From NCBI RefSeq assembly GCF_024346675.1, contig NZ_AP024850.1, positions 2,232,001-2,296,000 on the forward strand: a stretch of DNA of 64,000 bases, in the 5' to 3' direction. Source of the stretch: Photobacterium sanguinicancri (GTDB lineage Bacteria; Pseudomonadota; Gammaproteobacteria; Enterobacterales; Vibrionaceae). Positions 16,970 to 26,323 of this stretch are shown piece by piece (position 1 is the stretch's first letter; every line of letters begins with the position of its first letter). The translations under genes were made by a program, and so were the position numbers. The notes beneath the pieces were generated by a model. That model was given only the letters and a program-made list of their open reading frames with translations. It was not told where the DNA came from and made no database searches.

Positions 16970-17644
16970 ATGGATATGTACTTAAAGCCAACTGAATACT
17001 TTGACTACCAGAATAAATACATTCAAGAATTTGCCGCGAATACTGAAGGGACGAGCCTCACAGAGAAAGCAGTAAGCATCTATTACCTTGTTCGCGATAG
17101 CATTAAGTACAACCCCTACACACTGAAAGACGGTGTCGCCAGCTTGAAAGCCAGCTACTGCTTAGAAAATCATCAAGCTTACTGTATCCCTAAATCAGCT
17201 TTAATGATCGCGTTATGCCGTTACCATGGCATTCCAGCAAGACTTGGGCTCGCCGATGTGATTAATCACCTTTCCAGCCCTAAACTCATTGAATGGTTAA
17301 AGACAGATTATTTTGCGATGCATGGCTATGTCGAAGTGTATTTAGAGGGTAAATGGGTAAAAGCAACACCCGTTTTTGATCAAGAATTATGTACTAAATT
17401 TGGCGTAAAACCGCTCGATTTTAATGGCAAATCTGACTCGATCTTACAGGCAAACACCACTGACGGTAAAAAACACATGGAGTACGTTAAACAGCATGGA
17501 ACGTTTGAAGATATGCCCGTGGCTTTAATTTTGCAAACAGTGCAAGAAGTCTACCCTCATCTACTTCATGAGTTTACAACAATGTTTAACCCCGCTTCGA
17601 ATCACAGAGAAGAAACGGCCGAATGGAACCCAAATCAAGATTAA
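16970..17644 (+). CDS. Transglutaminase-like domain protein
   Basis: A 224-residue cytoplasmic protein of the transglutaminase/protease-like superfamily. A catalytic triad is visible: Cys in QAYCIPKSALMIALCRYHGIP (about residue 67), His in AMHGYVEVYLEGKW (about residue 116) and Asp in TPVFDQ (about residue 131). Bacterial members of this size are often cysteine peptidases or amidases, not cross-linking enzymes. No signal peptide is present. The gene stands alone after a strong terminator, with an AT-rich promoter region just upstream. Substrate is unknown. Confidence 0.8.
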   Translation: MDMYLKPTEYFDYQNKYIQEFAANTEGTSLTEKAVSIYYLVRDSIKYNPYTLKDGVASLKASYCLENHQAYCIPKSALMIALCRYHGIPARLGLADVINHLSSPKLIEWLKTDYFAMHGYVEVYLEGKWVKATPVFDQELCTKFGVKPLDFNGKSDSILQANTTDGKKHMEYVKQHGTFEDMPVALILQTVQEVYPHLLHEFTTMFNPASNHREETAEWNPNQD

Positions 17645-17998
17645 TTTATTTATTATCAAGAACATGAAGCAGTTCAAAATTCAAATAAATCATATATGAT
17701 AGCTTAACAATCAAGATGTAACATTTACTCACGCTTTCTGTAACACAATGGTGACCTTTATGAGCAGCCGTTTTACTACACAATTGCGATACGAGAATTA
17801 CTATCGTCTATGAACGATAACAAGCGCTGGCAGTCTGTACAGCACTCAACAATTCCTTCCTCACACCACACTCCGCTTCCACCTTCATATCACGGTGCCC
17901 GATCCTGGGTAATTTTCAAACACCTTCCAACTCTACGGCGATATACCTCACTTTCGCCCAATTATTTGCACCGTAATCAGTAATGGTAAGGAAGTTAT
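17645..17998. other. Intergenic region upstream of the PTS IIC-type gene
   Basis: About 350 bases without a gene. A TAAGGAAG ribosome-binding site lies directly before the ATG at 17999. I see no clear terminator for the transglutaminase-like gene and no recognisable operator. Confidence 0.5.
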
Positions 17999-19021
17999 AT
18001 GGAAATTTTAATGGGAATTGCTGCGCTATTAGCAGCTTTATGTTTGTTCTCGCTATTTAGTTTCAAAGCACCTAATGGAAGTGCTGCAATGAGCGGCTTA
18101 GCTGACGCCGCTATCGCCACATTCTTAGTCGAAGCAATTCACAAGTACGTAATGGGTAATTTGTTAGGGGTTGCTTATCTTGCTGACTTCGGAAATATGG
18201 TCGGAGGTATGGGCGGAATAGCAGCGGCTACTTTAGTCATGCTTAGGGTTGGTATTCAACCTGTATACGCCATAGTAACGGGGCTAGCAATGGCCAACCT
18301 TGGTATCCTTGAAGGCTTTATCGTGGGCTACCTTTTCTCTTTCCTTGCCCCACTGTTCAAAAAATACTTACCGGAAGGGGTCGACGTCATCGTTGGTGTA
18401 CTAGTGCTTGCACCACTCGCAAGGTTGCTGGGTATTTTCATTAGCCCCGCTCTTGAAATGCTAATGGGAACCTTAGCAAACATGATCACCGAGGCGACAT
18501 TATTCTCACCACTAGCTATGGGCTTCATGCTTGGCGGGTTAATCAAAATGGTGTGTACTTCGCCACTCAGCTCGATGGCACTTACCGCGATGCTCGGCCT
18601 AACCGGTTTACCTATGGGGATCGCTGCAATGGCTTGTGTGGGCGGTTCTTTTACCAACGGTTATATATTCCACAAGCTAAAACTGGGCAAATCAAGTAAC
18701 ACCATCAGTGTAATGTTAGAGCCACTGACTCAAGCACATATAGTGACACGTAACCCAGTGCCTATCTTCATGTCTAACTTTATTGGTGGTGCTTTTGCAG
18801 GCACAATTGCAGCCTACTTCGGTATTGTGAATGATGCTCCTGGCAGTGCCGCACCAATTCCTGGATTACTTGCATCTATTGCTTTCAACGCACCGCAAAC
18901 CCTCTTTATGGCAACCGTTGCAGCCGCATTTGCTGGGTTACTTGGCGGGGTTATCGGTCATCAAATTTACAAACGTTTACTGGCTGAACGCATCCCTCTT
19001 CAACAGTTTGCTAATGGTTAA
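17999..19021 (+). CDS. PTS IIC-like membrane protein (PTS_EIIC_2 / PfoR type)
   Basis: A 340-residue inner-membrane protein with about nine hydrophobic segments and conserved-looking loops such as FGNMVGGMGGIAAATLVMLRVGIQP, MVCTSPLSSMALTAMLGLTGLP and VGGSFTNGYIFHKL. It resembles the EIIC_2 group, sometimes annotated as PfoR or as a regulatory membrane protein. No EIIA or EIIB domain or gene is adjacent, so phosphotransfer would need partners from elsewhere, or the protein may not be a true PTS permease. It has its own terminator and is separate from the ABC sugar operon that follows. Confidence 0.72.
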   Translation: MEILMGIAALLAALCLFSLFSFKAPNGSAAMSGLADAAIATFLVEAIHKYVMGNLLGVAYLADFGNMVGGMGGIAAATLVMLRVGIQPVYAIVTGLAMANLGILEGFIVGYLFSFLAPLFKKYLPEGVDVIVGVLVLAPLARLLGIFISPALEMLMGTLANMITEATLFSPLAMGFMLGGLIKMVCTSPLSSMALTAMLGLTGLPMGIAAMACVGGSFTNGYIFHKLKLGKSSNTISVMLEPLTQAHIVTRNPVPIFMSNFIGGAFAGTIAAYFGIVNDAPGSAAPIPGLLASIAFNAPQTLFMATVAAAFAGLLGGVIGHQIYKRLLAERIPLQQFANG

Positions 19022-19064
19022 TTCTGACCAAGTAAATAGATTCAACTAACTCACAATAACCTGA

Positions 19065-19095
19065 AAGCCACTCACTAAATACGAGTGGCTTTATT
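19065..19095 (+). terminator. Terminator after the PTS IIC-type gene
   Basis: A 9-bp perfect stem (AAGCCACTC/GAGTGGCTT) followed by a short T-rich tract, 44 bases past the stop codon. Confidence 0.8.
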
Positions 19096-19289
19096 GTTCA
19101 TGCTCAAAGCTCATGTCCCTTCTTCATACCACTAATACATACCGCCAAGACATACTGCTGAGACATAGCTCGCATATGACCATATTGAGAATAAGGTCAA
19201 ATTTCCCAACAAAATCATGACACCAGATCTTACTTTCAGAGCTTTCTTTTGATTTACCCGCTCTTAGATAGGAGTATTATGCGCAATTA

Positions 19290-20333
19290 GTGTATATGCC
19301 CCAATGGAGCACCAACTTTATGAGTATGATTGGAACATTCCTCTGTAATTTAACATCTAAACAACGTGCTACTTTAACCGCCGCTGTTTTCTCCTTCACA
19401 TCTATGTCTGCCATTGCGGCCCCTTCGGGTAAAGACATGTCTATTTGGTTTGATGTTGGTGGGCCTGTTGGTGGGCCTTACGCAACCGTGGTTCAAAATG
19501 GTGCTGTGCAAGCCGCCGAAGATCTTAGCGTTGACCTGCGTGTTATGTATTCCGACTGGCAGCCTCAAAAAATGGTCGAAAACTTTAAACAAGCGCTAGC
19601 AGCCAAACCAACTGGCATTGTTGTAATGGGACACCCTGGTGATAGTGCTTTCGAGCCTTTAGTCGATGAAGCTTTTAGCAAGGGAATCAAGGTGACATCT
19701 GTTGATACTGCGTTGCCAGAAACAATGGCGACACAGCAACCGAATGGGTTTGGCTATGTCGGCGTCAGCAATGCTGATCGTGGTATACACCTTGCGAATC
19801 AAGCATTACGTGATGGTAAATTTAAAGCGGGTGATCGCGCTTTAGTCTGGGGGATCAAAGATATAGCTGAACGCAGTGATTCAACTCGCGGCCTAATCTC
19901 TACCCTTGAAGACGCAGGCTTAAACGTCGATTTTATTCAAATATCACCAGAGGTAGACAAAGATCCATCCCTTGGAACCAATGTACTTTCTGCTTACCTC
20001 GCACGTACACCGGATGTGAAATTAATCATGGTCGACCATGGTGCCTTAACCTCACAAATGGGTAACTTCCTACGTAATGCAGGCGTTCGACCTAGTGAAT
20101 TATTTGTTGCTGGGTTTAGCCTTTCCCCTGCCACTGCTGATGCTATTAAAACGGGCTATGTCCAACTTGTTGCCGACAGCCAACCTTACTTAATGGGTTA
20201 TTTATCAGTTGTTCAAGTGGTACTAAGTACCCGATACGGCTTCTCTGGCCTTGATATTAATACCGGAGCTGGCTTCGTCAACGCGGCTAACATTGATTTC
20301 ATTGCGCCTTTAGCAGCCAAAGGCATTCGTTAA
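19290..20333 (+). CDS. Periplasmic sugar-binding protein of an ABC transporter
   Basis: A CUT2-type (ribose/galactose-like) substrate-binding protein. A signal peptide runs to about residue 43 (AVFSFTSMSAIAA cleavage region), followed by an SBP fold with IWFDVGGPVGGPYATVVQNGAVQAA, VVMGHPGDSAFEPL and VDTALPE. The GTG at 19290 overlaps the stop of a three-codon ORF (ATG CGC AAT TAG, 19279-19290) that has the strong AGGAG site; internal ATGs at 19320 or 19326 are alternative starts. It is first in a four-gene unit with ATPase, permease and a GH4 glycosidase, so its ligand is probably a glycoside or its sugar. Confidence 0.85.
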   Translation: MYMPQWSTNFMSMIGTFLCNLTSKQRATLTAAVFSFTSMSAIAAPSGKDMSIWFDVGGPVGGPYATVVQNGAVQAAEDLSVDLRVMYSDWQPQKMVENFKQALAAKPTGIVVMGHPGDSAFEPLVDEAFSKGIKVTSVDTALPETMATQQPNGFGYVGVSNADRGIHLANQALRDGKFKAGDRALVWGIKDIAERSDSTRGLISTLEDAGLNVDFIQISPEVDKDPSLGTNVLSAYLARTPDVKLIMVDHGALTSQMGNFLRNAGVRPSELFVAGFSLSPATADAIKTGYVQLVADSQPYLMGYLSVVQVVLSTRYGFSGLDINTGAGFVNAANIDFIAPLAAKGIR

Positions 20334-21088
20334 TGGTCGGAAATGTGTTAGAAATTTCGGGGCTAAACAAATGGTTTGGCCCTGTTCATGCGTTAAAGAA
20401 TATCGAATTTTCACTCGTACGCGGTGAAGTCTGTGCCTTGCTAGGTGACAATGGTGCAGGAAAATCAACGCTGATCAAATTAATCAGCGGCGTCGAAGCA
20501 TTAGAACAAGGCCACATGACGGTCAACGGACAAACTGTCGATATCAAAAGCTATGGCGTAAAAGTGGCGCGGCAATTGGGTATTGAAACTGTCTATCAAT
20601 CAGGCTCACTTGGTGAGCAGCAAAGTGTATGGCGAAACTTATTTCTAGGCCGTCACCTGCGCAACAAACTGGGCTTTATCGATCAAAAAAAAGAACGTCA
20701 GCAAGCCACTGAGCTACTCAATAAACTCAATTTCCGTGGTGTTGGTGCCAATATTGATACCCCAGTTAATTTACTATCAGGAGGAGAACGTCAGGGATTA
20801 GCCATTGGCCGAGCAATGTTATTTGATGCCAAGGTAGTGATTTTAGATGAACCAACCACGGCACTCTCTTTGGGGGAAGTTGATAAAGTACTGCATTTTA
20901 TTGAAACCCTAAGAGAACAAGATCGCGCTTGCCTGCTAATTACGCACAATATGAATGACGCATTTCGTGTTGCTGACAGGTTTGTTGTAATGGACCGAGG
21001 TCAAATTGTCGCCGAATACCATAAATCAGATATGACGAAAGATGCCCTACATAAAGCCTTACTTGATGCTGTCGGCAGAGGTGCCTAA
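20333..21088 (+). CDS. Sugar ABC transporter ATP-binding protein (single domain)
   Basis: A 251-residue ATPase that powers sugar uptake from the cytoplasmic side. Walker A is GDNGAGKST (about residues 38-46), the signature motif is LSGGERQG (about 143-150), Walker B is VVILDEPTTAL, and the switch histidine is in LITHNM. It has one ATPase domain, as in FrcA, not the duplicated form of RbsA, so it should act as a dimer. Its start overlaps the stop of the binding protein and its end overlaps the permease start, showing tight coupling. Confidence 0.92.
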   Translation: MVGNVLEISGLNKWFGPVHALKNIEFSLVRGEVCALLGDNGAGKSTLIKLISGVEALEQGHMTVNGQTVDIKSYGVKVARQLGIETVYQSGSLGEQQSVWRNLFLGRHLRNKLGFIDQKKERQQATELLNKLNFRGVGANIDTPVNLLSGGERQGLAIGRAMLFDAKVVILDEPTTALSLGEVDKVLHFIETLREQDRACLLITHNMNDAFRVADRFVVMDRGQIVAEYHKSDMTKDALHKALLDAVGRGA

Positions 21089-22074
21089 TGCTAACCTTCT
21101 TTGCTCGACATAGGATCCCAACACTGACAGCATTGATCTTGATTATGCTGTGGTTGATGTTCACTTACTTAAGTCCGCAGACTTTTCTTCATCTGCGAAT
21201 TTATACATCATTTATGTCAACTATCCCTTTCACTGCAATGCTGGCCTTTGCGTTAACATTGCTGATCATTGCACGTGAAATCGACATGAGCTTCCCCTCT
21301 GTGGTCGCTTTGGGTGGTTATGTCTTTGCTGCACTTTTCAAAGCAACGCAATCTCCATTTATAGCCTTGATGGGATCAATCACTGCTGGCGTTCTCTGCG
21401 GTATGCTGAACGGTTGCTTAGTGGTTATTTTCCGTATTCCCTCCATCATTACCACTATTGGCACGCAATTTTTCCTCGGTGGTTTAACCACGGTATTAGC
21501 TGACGGTATTGCGATAAGCATGCCAGAGATCCGCCAAACCAATCTTCACACCCTAATGGTTGGCCGCATTGCCGATGTGATCCCAGCGCAAATGCTATGG
21601 GCGTGTGCGCTATTATTTGTACTTTGGCTAATACTCGCGTGGCATGTATTTGGCGATAACGTCAATTTTATTGGTGATAACCCCAAAGCGGCTGAAATGA
21701 TGGGGGTCCCCGTTGAGCGAACTCGCATGTTGCTATTCATGCAAATGGGCGCAATTTCAGCCTTAGTCGGCGCTTTTGTCAGTATTGAAATGAGCAGTTG
21801 GTGGCCAAACCAAGGCCAAGGCTACATGCTACTTGTATTTGCATCAGTCTTTATTGGCGGGACATCAGTGCTCGGAGGCCGAGGTACGCTTATGGGCACG
21901 CTTTTTGGCGCCTGCATCATAGGTATTCTTGAAGCTGGCATTATCAGCGCGGGGTTAGCGGGTTTTTGGACGCGTTTAATCTACGGCGTCATTATTCTAC
22001 TTTCGCTCGTTGTACACAGCATCTTACTCAAACAGCATTCTGGTTCGTTATCGCGTTTATTTTCTTCTCGTTAA
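21088..22074 (+). CDS. Sugar ABC transporter permease (RbsC/FrcC-like)
   Basis: A 328-residue inner-membrane permease with about nine to ten hydrophobic segments. The segment IAREIDMSFPSVVALGGYVFA matches the conserved region of CUT2 permeases (normally 'GGIDLSVGS-like'). FIGGTSVLGGRGTLMGTLFGACIIGILEAG is the family's C-terminal glycine-rich loop. It works with the upstream ATPase and binding protein. The gap of about 65 bases to the GH4 gene has no terminator, so the glycosidase is likely on the same transcript. Confidence 0.92.
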   Translation: MLTFFARHRIPTLTALILIMLWLMFTYLSPQTFLHLRIYTSFMSTIPFTAMLAFALTLLIIAREIDMSFPSVVALGGYVFAALFKATQSPFIALMGSITAGVLCGMLNGCLVVIFRIPSIITTIGTQFFLGGLTTVLADGIAISMPEIRQTNLHTLMVGRIADVIPAQMLWACALLFVLWLILAWHVFGDNVNFIGDNPKAAEMMGVPVERTRMLLFMQMGAISALVGAFVSIEMSSWWPNQGQGYMLLVFASVFIGGTSVLGGRGTLMGTLFGACIIGILEAGIISAGLAGFWTRLIYGVIILLSLVVHSILLKQHSGSLSRLFSSR

Positions 22075-22140
22075 TCAGAATTGTTGGCCTAGTTTTTCAT
22101 TTTTATTTCTATTTTTGTATTCATAGTAAAAGGATTCGTT

Positions 22141-23502
22141 ATGGCACAAATTACTATCATTGGGGCGGGCAGTGTAATGTTTACTCGCCAAATTTGCTCT
22201 GCCTTGTTGTCCTACCCAGCGGTTGCTGGCTCAACTATCACTTTAATGGACATTCAATCTGAAGTGCTTAAACGCAGTGGTCAGGTTGTCGCTAAAATGA
22301 TTGAACAGGCCAACTTACCTGTCACTGTAAAGATGACGACTAATCAGTATGATGCTTTGCAAGGGGCTGATTTTGTTATTAACGCTATTCAAGTTGGCGG
22401 GCTTGAGCCATGGCGGCTAGATATCGATATTCCCGCTAAATATGGCGTGATCCAAGAAGTTGGCGATACCATGGGGCCTGGTGGTATTTTCCGCGCACTA
22501 CGCCATATACCGCCAATGCTGTCGATATTAAAGGATATGGAGCAAGCCTGCCCGAACGCCATATTTATCAACTATGCTAACCCTCTCGCTCCACTGACTT
22601 GGGCTGCAAAAGAGTTCAGTCAGATCACCACGGTTGGGCTTTGCTACGGTGTCCGTTATACCGTTGCTCAGCTGGCAGGATATTTAGGACAAGGGCCTTG
22701 GGTTGATCATCCATCAACGCCTGAACGCTGGCAGAAGTTGATGTACCATCAAGTACCCGAGCATATTGACTATGAATTTGCTGGCATTAACCACATGACG
22801 TGGATAACGAAGATGCAGGCTAATGGCGAAGATTTAATGGAGGCAATTCGCCAAATCCCCAATAACCCTGACGTTTATCTAGCTGATGGGGTACGTTGCG
22901 AAATGCTCAAATTCTTTGATTATTGGTGTACTGAAAACCACTGGCACTGTAGTGATTACGTTCCATACTTCAGAAAAAATGAAGACATGATCAATCGCTT
23001 TCTACCTCTGCGCTGGAACCTATTAGCACTAGAAGAAAAAGTACATGCTGCAGGCAAAGCTGAGATAGATGCCCAGCTTGCTGGTGAGCAAGACTTTATC
23101 ATAAAACCCAACATGCTAAATGCACCAAAACTAATCAATGCCATGATAAGTGGTGAACGCGTGCGTATTAACGGTAATGTCGCTAATCAACAAGCAGATG
23201 GCTTGCTAATTGAAAACTTACCGCAAAACTGTGTTGTTGAAGTGCCAATATGGGTCGATAAAACGGGTTTACACCCGCAAACAATGGGACGGCTACCGAC
23301 TCAATGCGCCAGCTTGATCAAAACCAATACAGCGGTTCAGGAATTGATTGTCGAGGCTGCGTTAAACAAAGACTTAAATGCAGCACGCTATGCCCTTGCG
23401 CTAGACCCTGTCACCGCGACGGTTTGTACGTTGTCGGAGATAGATGCCATGTTCGAAGAGATGGTTGAAGCGCAGCAAGTTTGGCTTGAGCAATACCGTT
23501 AA
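22141..23502 (+). CDS. Glycoside hydrolase family 4 protein (alpha-galactosidase/glucosidase-like)
   Basis: GH4 enzymes use NAD+ and a divalent metal to cleave alpha- or beta-glycosides by a redox-elimination route in the cytoplasm. The NAD site is ITIIGAGSVMFTRQ at the N-terminus. Family motifs include GDTMGPGGIFRALRHIP, FINYANPLAPLTWA and AGINHMTWI, whose His is a metal ligand. The metal Cys is kept in VGLCYGVRYT, but the residue after it is Tyr, not the His usual in MelA-type members (GLCHS), hinting at altered specificity. It follows the sugar ABC transporter genes and should process the imported glycoside. Confidence 0.9.
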   Translation: MAQITIIGAGSVMFTRQICSALLSYPAVAGSTITLMDIQSEVLKRSGQVVAKMIEQANLPVTVKMTTNQYDALQGADFVINAIQVGGLEPWRLDIDIPAKYGVIQEVGDTMGPGGIFRALRHIPPMLSILKDMEQACPNAIFINYANPLAPLTWAAKEFSQITTVGLCYGVRYTVAQLAGYLGQGPWVDHPSTPERWQKLMYHQVPEHIDYEFAGINHMTWITKMQANGEDLMEAIRQIPNNPDVYLADGVRCEMLKFFDYWCTENHWHCSDYVPYFRKNEDMINRFLPLRWNLLALEEKVHAAGKAEIDAQLAGEQDFIIKPNMLNAPKLINAMISGERVRINGNVANQQADGLLIENLPQNCVVEVPIWVDKTGLHPQTMGRLPTQCASLIKTNTAVQELIVEAALNKDLNAARYALALDPVTATVCTLSEIDAMFEEMVEAQQVWLEQYR

Positions 23503-23547
23503 TACTAGATCATTAACAAAACACAGAATGAACAAGTCATATTTCCA

Positions 23548-23577
23548 TCAAAAAAGTAGCCAGCAAAAATGCTGGCT
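23548..23577 (-). terminator. Terminator after the collagenase gene
   Basis: An 8-bp perfect stem (AGCCAGCA-AAAA-TGCTGGCT), followed on the minus strand by ACTTTTTT, lies 39 bases past the collagenase stop. Confidence 0.8.
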
Positions 23578-23615
23578 GCATATTAATGATTCGATTAAAT
23601 CGTACCTTCAACCTA

Positions 23616-26069
23616 CTATTGACATCCTTTATCAAAGTCGACAACAATGGCTGCATTTTCATATTCACCAGATATTTTTAGGTAACCCCAATACTGATTT
23701 TGCCAGCTTAAAGTAATGCACTCATCATTACCTGCATTATCAGACCAAGCATGTAAATTTGAACCATTCGGCCAATCAAAATTACTGTACTCTAATTTCA
23801 AGTTACCACTGCCATTTGCTGTGGTAATTGACATAGTTTGGTATTTACTTACTTCTGAAATACTTAGCCATATTGGTTGATGAGACCCCAAGCAAACAAC
23901 CTCTCCGGCCGCTAACCTTCCACTAGTCACTTTATTTTCTATCGCGCAATTGATAGGAAAACGATCGTGCCCACCTTCCTGAGAAACGGCAATAGAGGTA
24001 GACGCTGATGCACTTAAACCAGAATCATCCGTTACCGTTAAAGTAACCGTGTAAGTACCTTTGTTTGAATATTGATGGATTGGGTTTGCTTCTTGGCTAC
24101 TTGTTCCATCCCCAAAATTCCACATGTAACCAACAATCACCCCATCATTATCTGTACTATTAGCACTGCTAAATGGAATGTCAGTTCCTATTTTTCCGTT
24201 AGTCGAGACGCTTATAACTGCTTTAGGTTCACCTGAATTATGAGAAATTAAATCTTGCTGCCATTGTTCAAATTCAGACTGATACTGATGTTCCCAACCC
24301 TGAATAATTGCTTTATATCCGCCCCAATCACCAGCTCGTGTTTCAACCAACATACTATTAATTTCATTTTTATGTTGGCTAAACATAAAGCGGACTGCTA
24401 GGTAACCCCAACGATAAATACGATCCACATCAAAACCATCATATGTAGTTTCAAAGATCTGGCTCAGAGTGTACACGCTACCATCTTTAATAGTGTCTAA
24501 CGCTGCTGAGTTATTGTCTTCATTCGCAACATACTCTGCAATCCCTTCACTCCACCACACCACTTTTTCTGTTGGTGCCGCAAAATCACCGAACATATTA
24601 AAGCGGCCATCAAGATAATGAATAAACTCATGCTCTAAATTCCAGACATAATGCTCAGCATTGGCATATGGCGCTTCATAAGCAACAAAATTAGGCACAT
24701 TGTTTGGTTTTGATGGATCACCTTCAAGGTACATACCACCATTATTCGTGCTAATCCCAAAGATAATACCGGCATATTTCTGGTAGTCACTACTGGAATC
24801 AAAAATATTGATTTGCAACTGAGTGTTAAAATCGTTTTCTACAGGCTGGTTACCCGTTTCAAGTAAAGTATGAAAATAGGTTTCCTCGTAACCCATCTTG
24901 TCACACGCCGCTTGATGTTGCTTGTCTGTCATATCTTGCGACAAGATACGAAGGCTATCACTACAGGTATAACTCTGGGACAACACCAACGCTTTTAATT
25001 TAGGCTCAAATCCACATATACCATAATCGGCACATTCAGAGTAATGTGAGGCAGTATCAGCTGCTGCGAGCCAAACAGCATCACCAAAGCCATACATGTT
25101 ATAACGAGCAAATATTGATTGAAGCTTAGACTTAACTAATGGCTGAATCGCAGTATTTTTATACATGGTTAAGCGACCTAATTCACGGCCAGCATTCGCT
25201 GCCATAAATTCATCATCAGCACCAATAGCCGCTTCATTTAGAGCGAAGTTACTTAATGCCATGACTAAGTCATTTCGAGAGCCAATTGTACTAACATACT
25301 CGGTATTCCACTGACCGCGATACAGAACAGTAAAAATACTGTTCACTGCGTTACGAATTGACCAATGCTGAGCATAATCACGATTCCAACGATTTAACCA
25401 ATTAATCAGCACATCAAGGTAAGCATGTTGAAGGTTAGCACTGTCCATTGCGATAATAACTTCACTTAACACCTTACCGTGTGCATCATTACTCTGATAA
25501 AAGAAAGGATTGCTAACAAAGGTATCTATAGCCTCTTTAACGGCAGGGGTTACCCAAGGCAAAAAATCAATTTCTTTGTTGTAATATTCAGCATAGTAGC
25601 CCGCTCGTAAGTAAAGATAAAAAGCTTGTAAGTCTTCGCTTCCTCCCCCGCCATAAGATTGTGCTAAGCGGGTTGTATGCTTAGCCACGTTGTACATATT
25701 GCCCGATTCAAAGGCTGCCTCTTGTATCTCACTGTTGGCAGAAAAGAGTTTATTAATACAATCAGTACCTTGATCTTTAATCACTTCAACAGTATTGGAC
25801 TCATTAATAAATGCACTTAAATCACAAGCTTTTACTGCATCAGTTGTAGATGCACGGTTAAGTGTGGTGTGCATTTTACTGTCTTGAATATCTTGCTCTG
25901 GCAAAACCGAGAAAGGGGATCTTTCTGTTAATTGAGATTCTACACCATGGAATGTATGAGACTGATGATCCTGGTGTTCTACCATTTGTGATATTGGTTC
26001 ACTATAAGCACTGACATTTAAACTTACGAGTAAACCCACCAATATAATGTTCATTTTATAAAGTTTCAT
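23616..26069 (-). CDS. Secreted microbial collagenase (peptidase M9) with PKD and C-terminal PPC-like domain
   Basis: A secreted zinc protease that degrades collagen or other host and detrital protein. A signal peptide covers about the first 22 residues. The collagenase activator region is followed by the catalytic zinc motif HEFIH at about residue 478, with the downstream Glu ligand in WWSEGIAEYVA. A PKD domain (WNFGDGTSSQEANPIHQYS) occupies about 612-695. The last 115 residues look like a bacterial pre-peptidase C-terminal domain that binds substrate. The 817-residue length fits Vibrio collagenases. It lies next to an HTH regulator gene in the same orientation, 254 bases upstream. Confidence 0.93.
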   Translation of the reverse strand: MKLYKMNIILVGLLVSLNVSAYSEPISQMVEHQDHQSHTFHGVESQLTERSPFSVLPEQDIQDSKMHTTLNRASTTDAVKACDLSAFINESNTVEVIKDQGTDCINKLFSANSEIQEAAFESGNMYNVAKHTTRLAQSYGGGGSEDLQAFYLYLRAGYYAEYYNKEIDFLPWVTPAVKEAIDTFVSNPFFYQSNDAHGKVLSEVIIAMDSANLQHAYLDVLINWLNRWNRDYAQHWSIRNAVNSIFTVLYRGQWNTEYVSTIGSRNDLVMALSNFALNEAAIGADDEFMAANAGRELGRLTMYKNTAIQPLVKSKLQSIFARYNMYGFGDAVWLAAADTASHYSECADYGICGFEPKLKALVLSQSYTCSDSLRILSQDMTDKQHQAACDKMGYEETYFHTLLETGNQPVENDFNTQLQINIFDSSSDYQKYAGIIFGISTNNGGMYLEGDPSKPNNVPNFVAYEAPYANAEHYVWNLEHEFIHYLDGRFNMFGDFAAPTEKVVWWSEGIAEYVANEDNNSAALDTIKDGSVYTLSQIFETTYDGFDVDRIYRWGYLAVRFMFSQHKNEINSMLVETRAGDWGGYKAIIQGWEHQYQSEFEQWQQDLISHNSGEPKAVISVSTNGKIGTDIPFSSANSTDNDGVIVGYMWNFGDGTSSQEANPIHQYSNKGTYTVTLTVTDDSGLSASASTSIAVSQEGGHDRFPINCAIENKVTSGRLAAGEVVCLGSHQPIWLSISEVSKYQTMSITTANGSGNLKLEYSNFDWPNGSNLHAWSDNAGNDECITLSWQNQYWGYLKISGEYENAAIVVDFDKGCQ

Positions 26070-26323
26070 ATATATTCTTCTTTAGTGATGTATTAAAAAT
26101 ACCGAAACTCCTTCGGCACCATTCACGAAATAATCCAACTGCAAATAAAATATATATTAAAAATTAAGATACATATGACTTTAGGAGCATTACAAATTAA
26201 AGTTCCACTTTTTAGCACCTCTGGTTTCATACTTTTAATCAAATTTTTTTGTAAAAATCACAAGCGCATAATTTTCACTTATATAAATATTCCCTTCCGT
26301 TATCCTCATAACCTTGTCCTCTT

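Noticed and set aside
17999..23502. Treating the PTS IIC-type protein as part of the ABC/GH4 sugar operon
   Set aside because: A clear terminator at 19065-19095 and a 268-base gap separate them.
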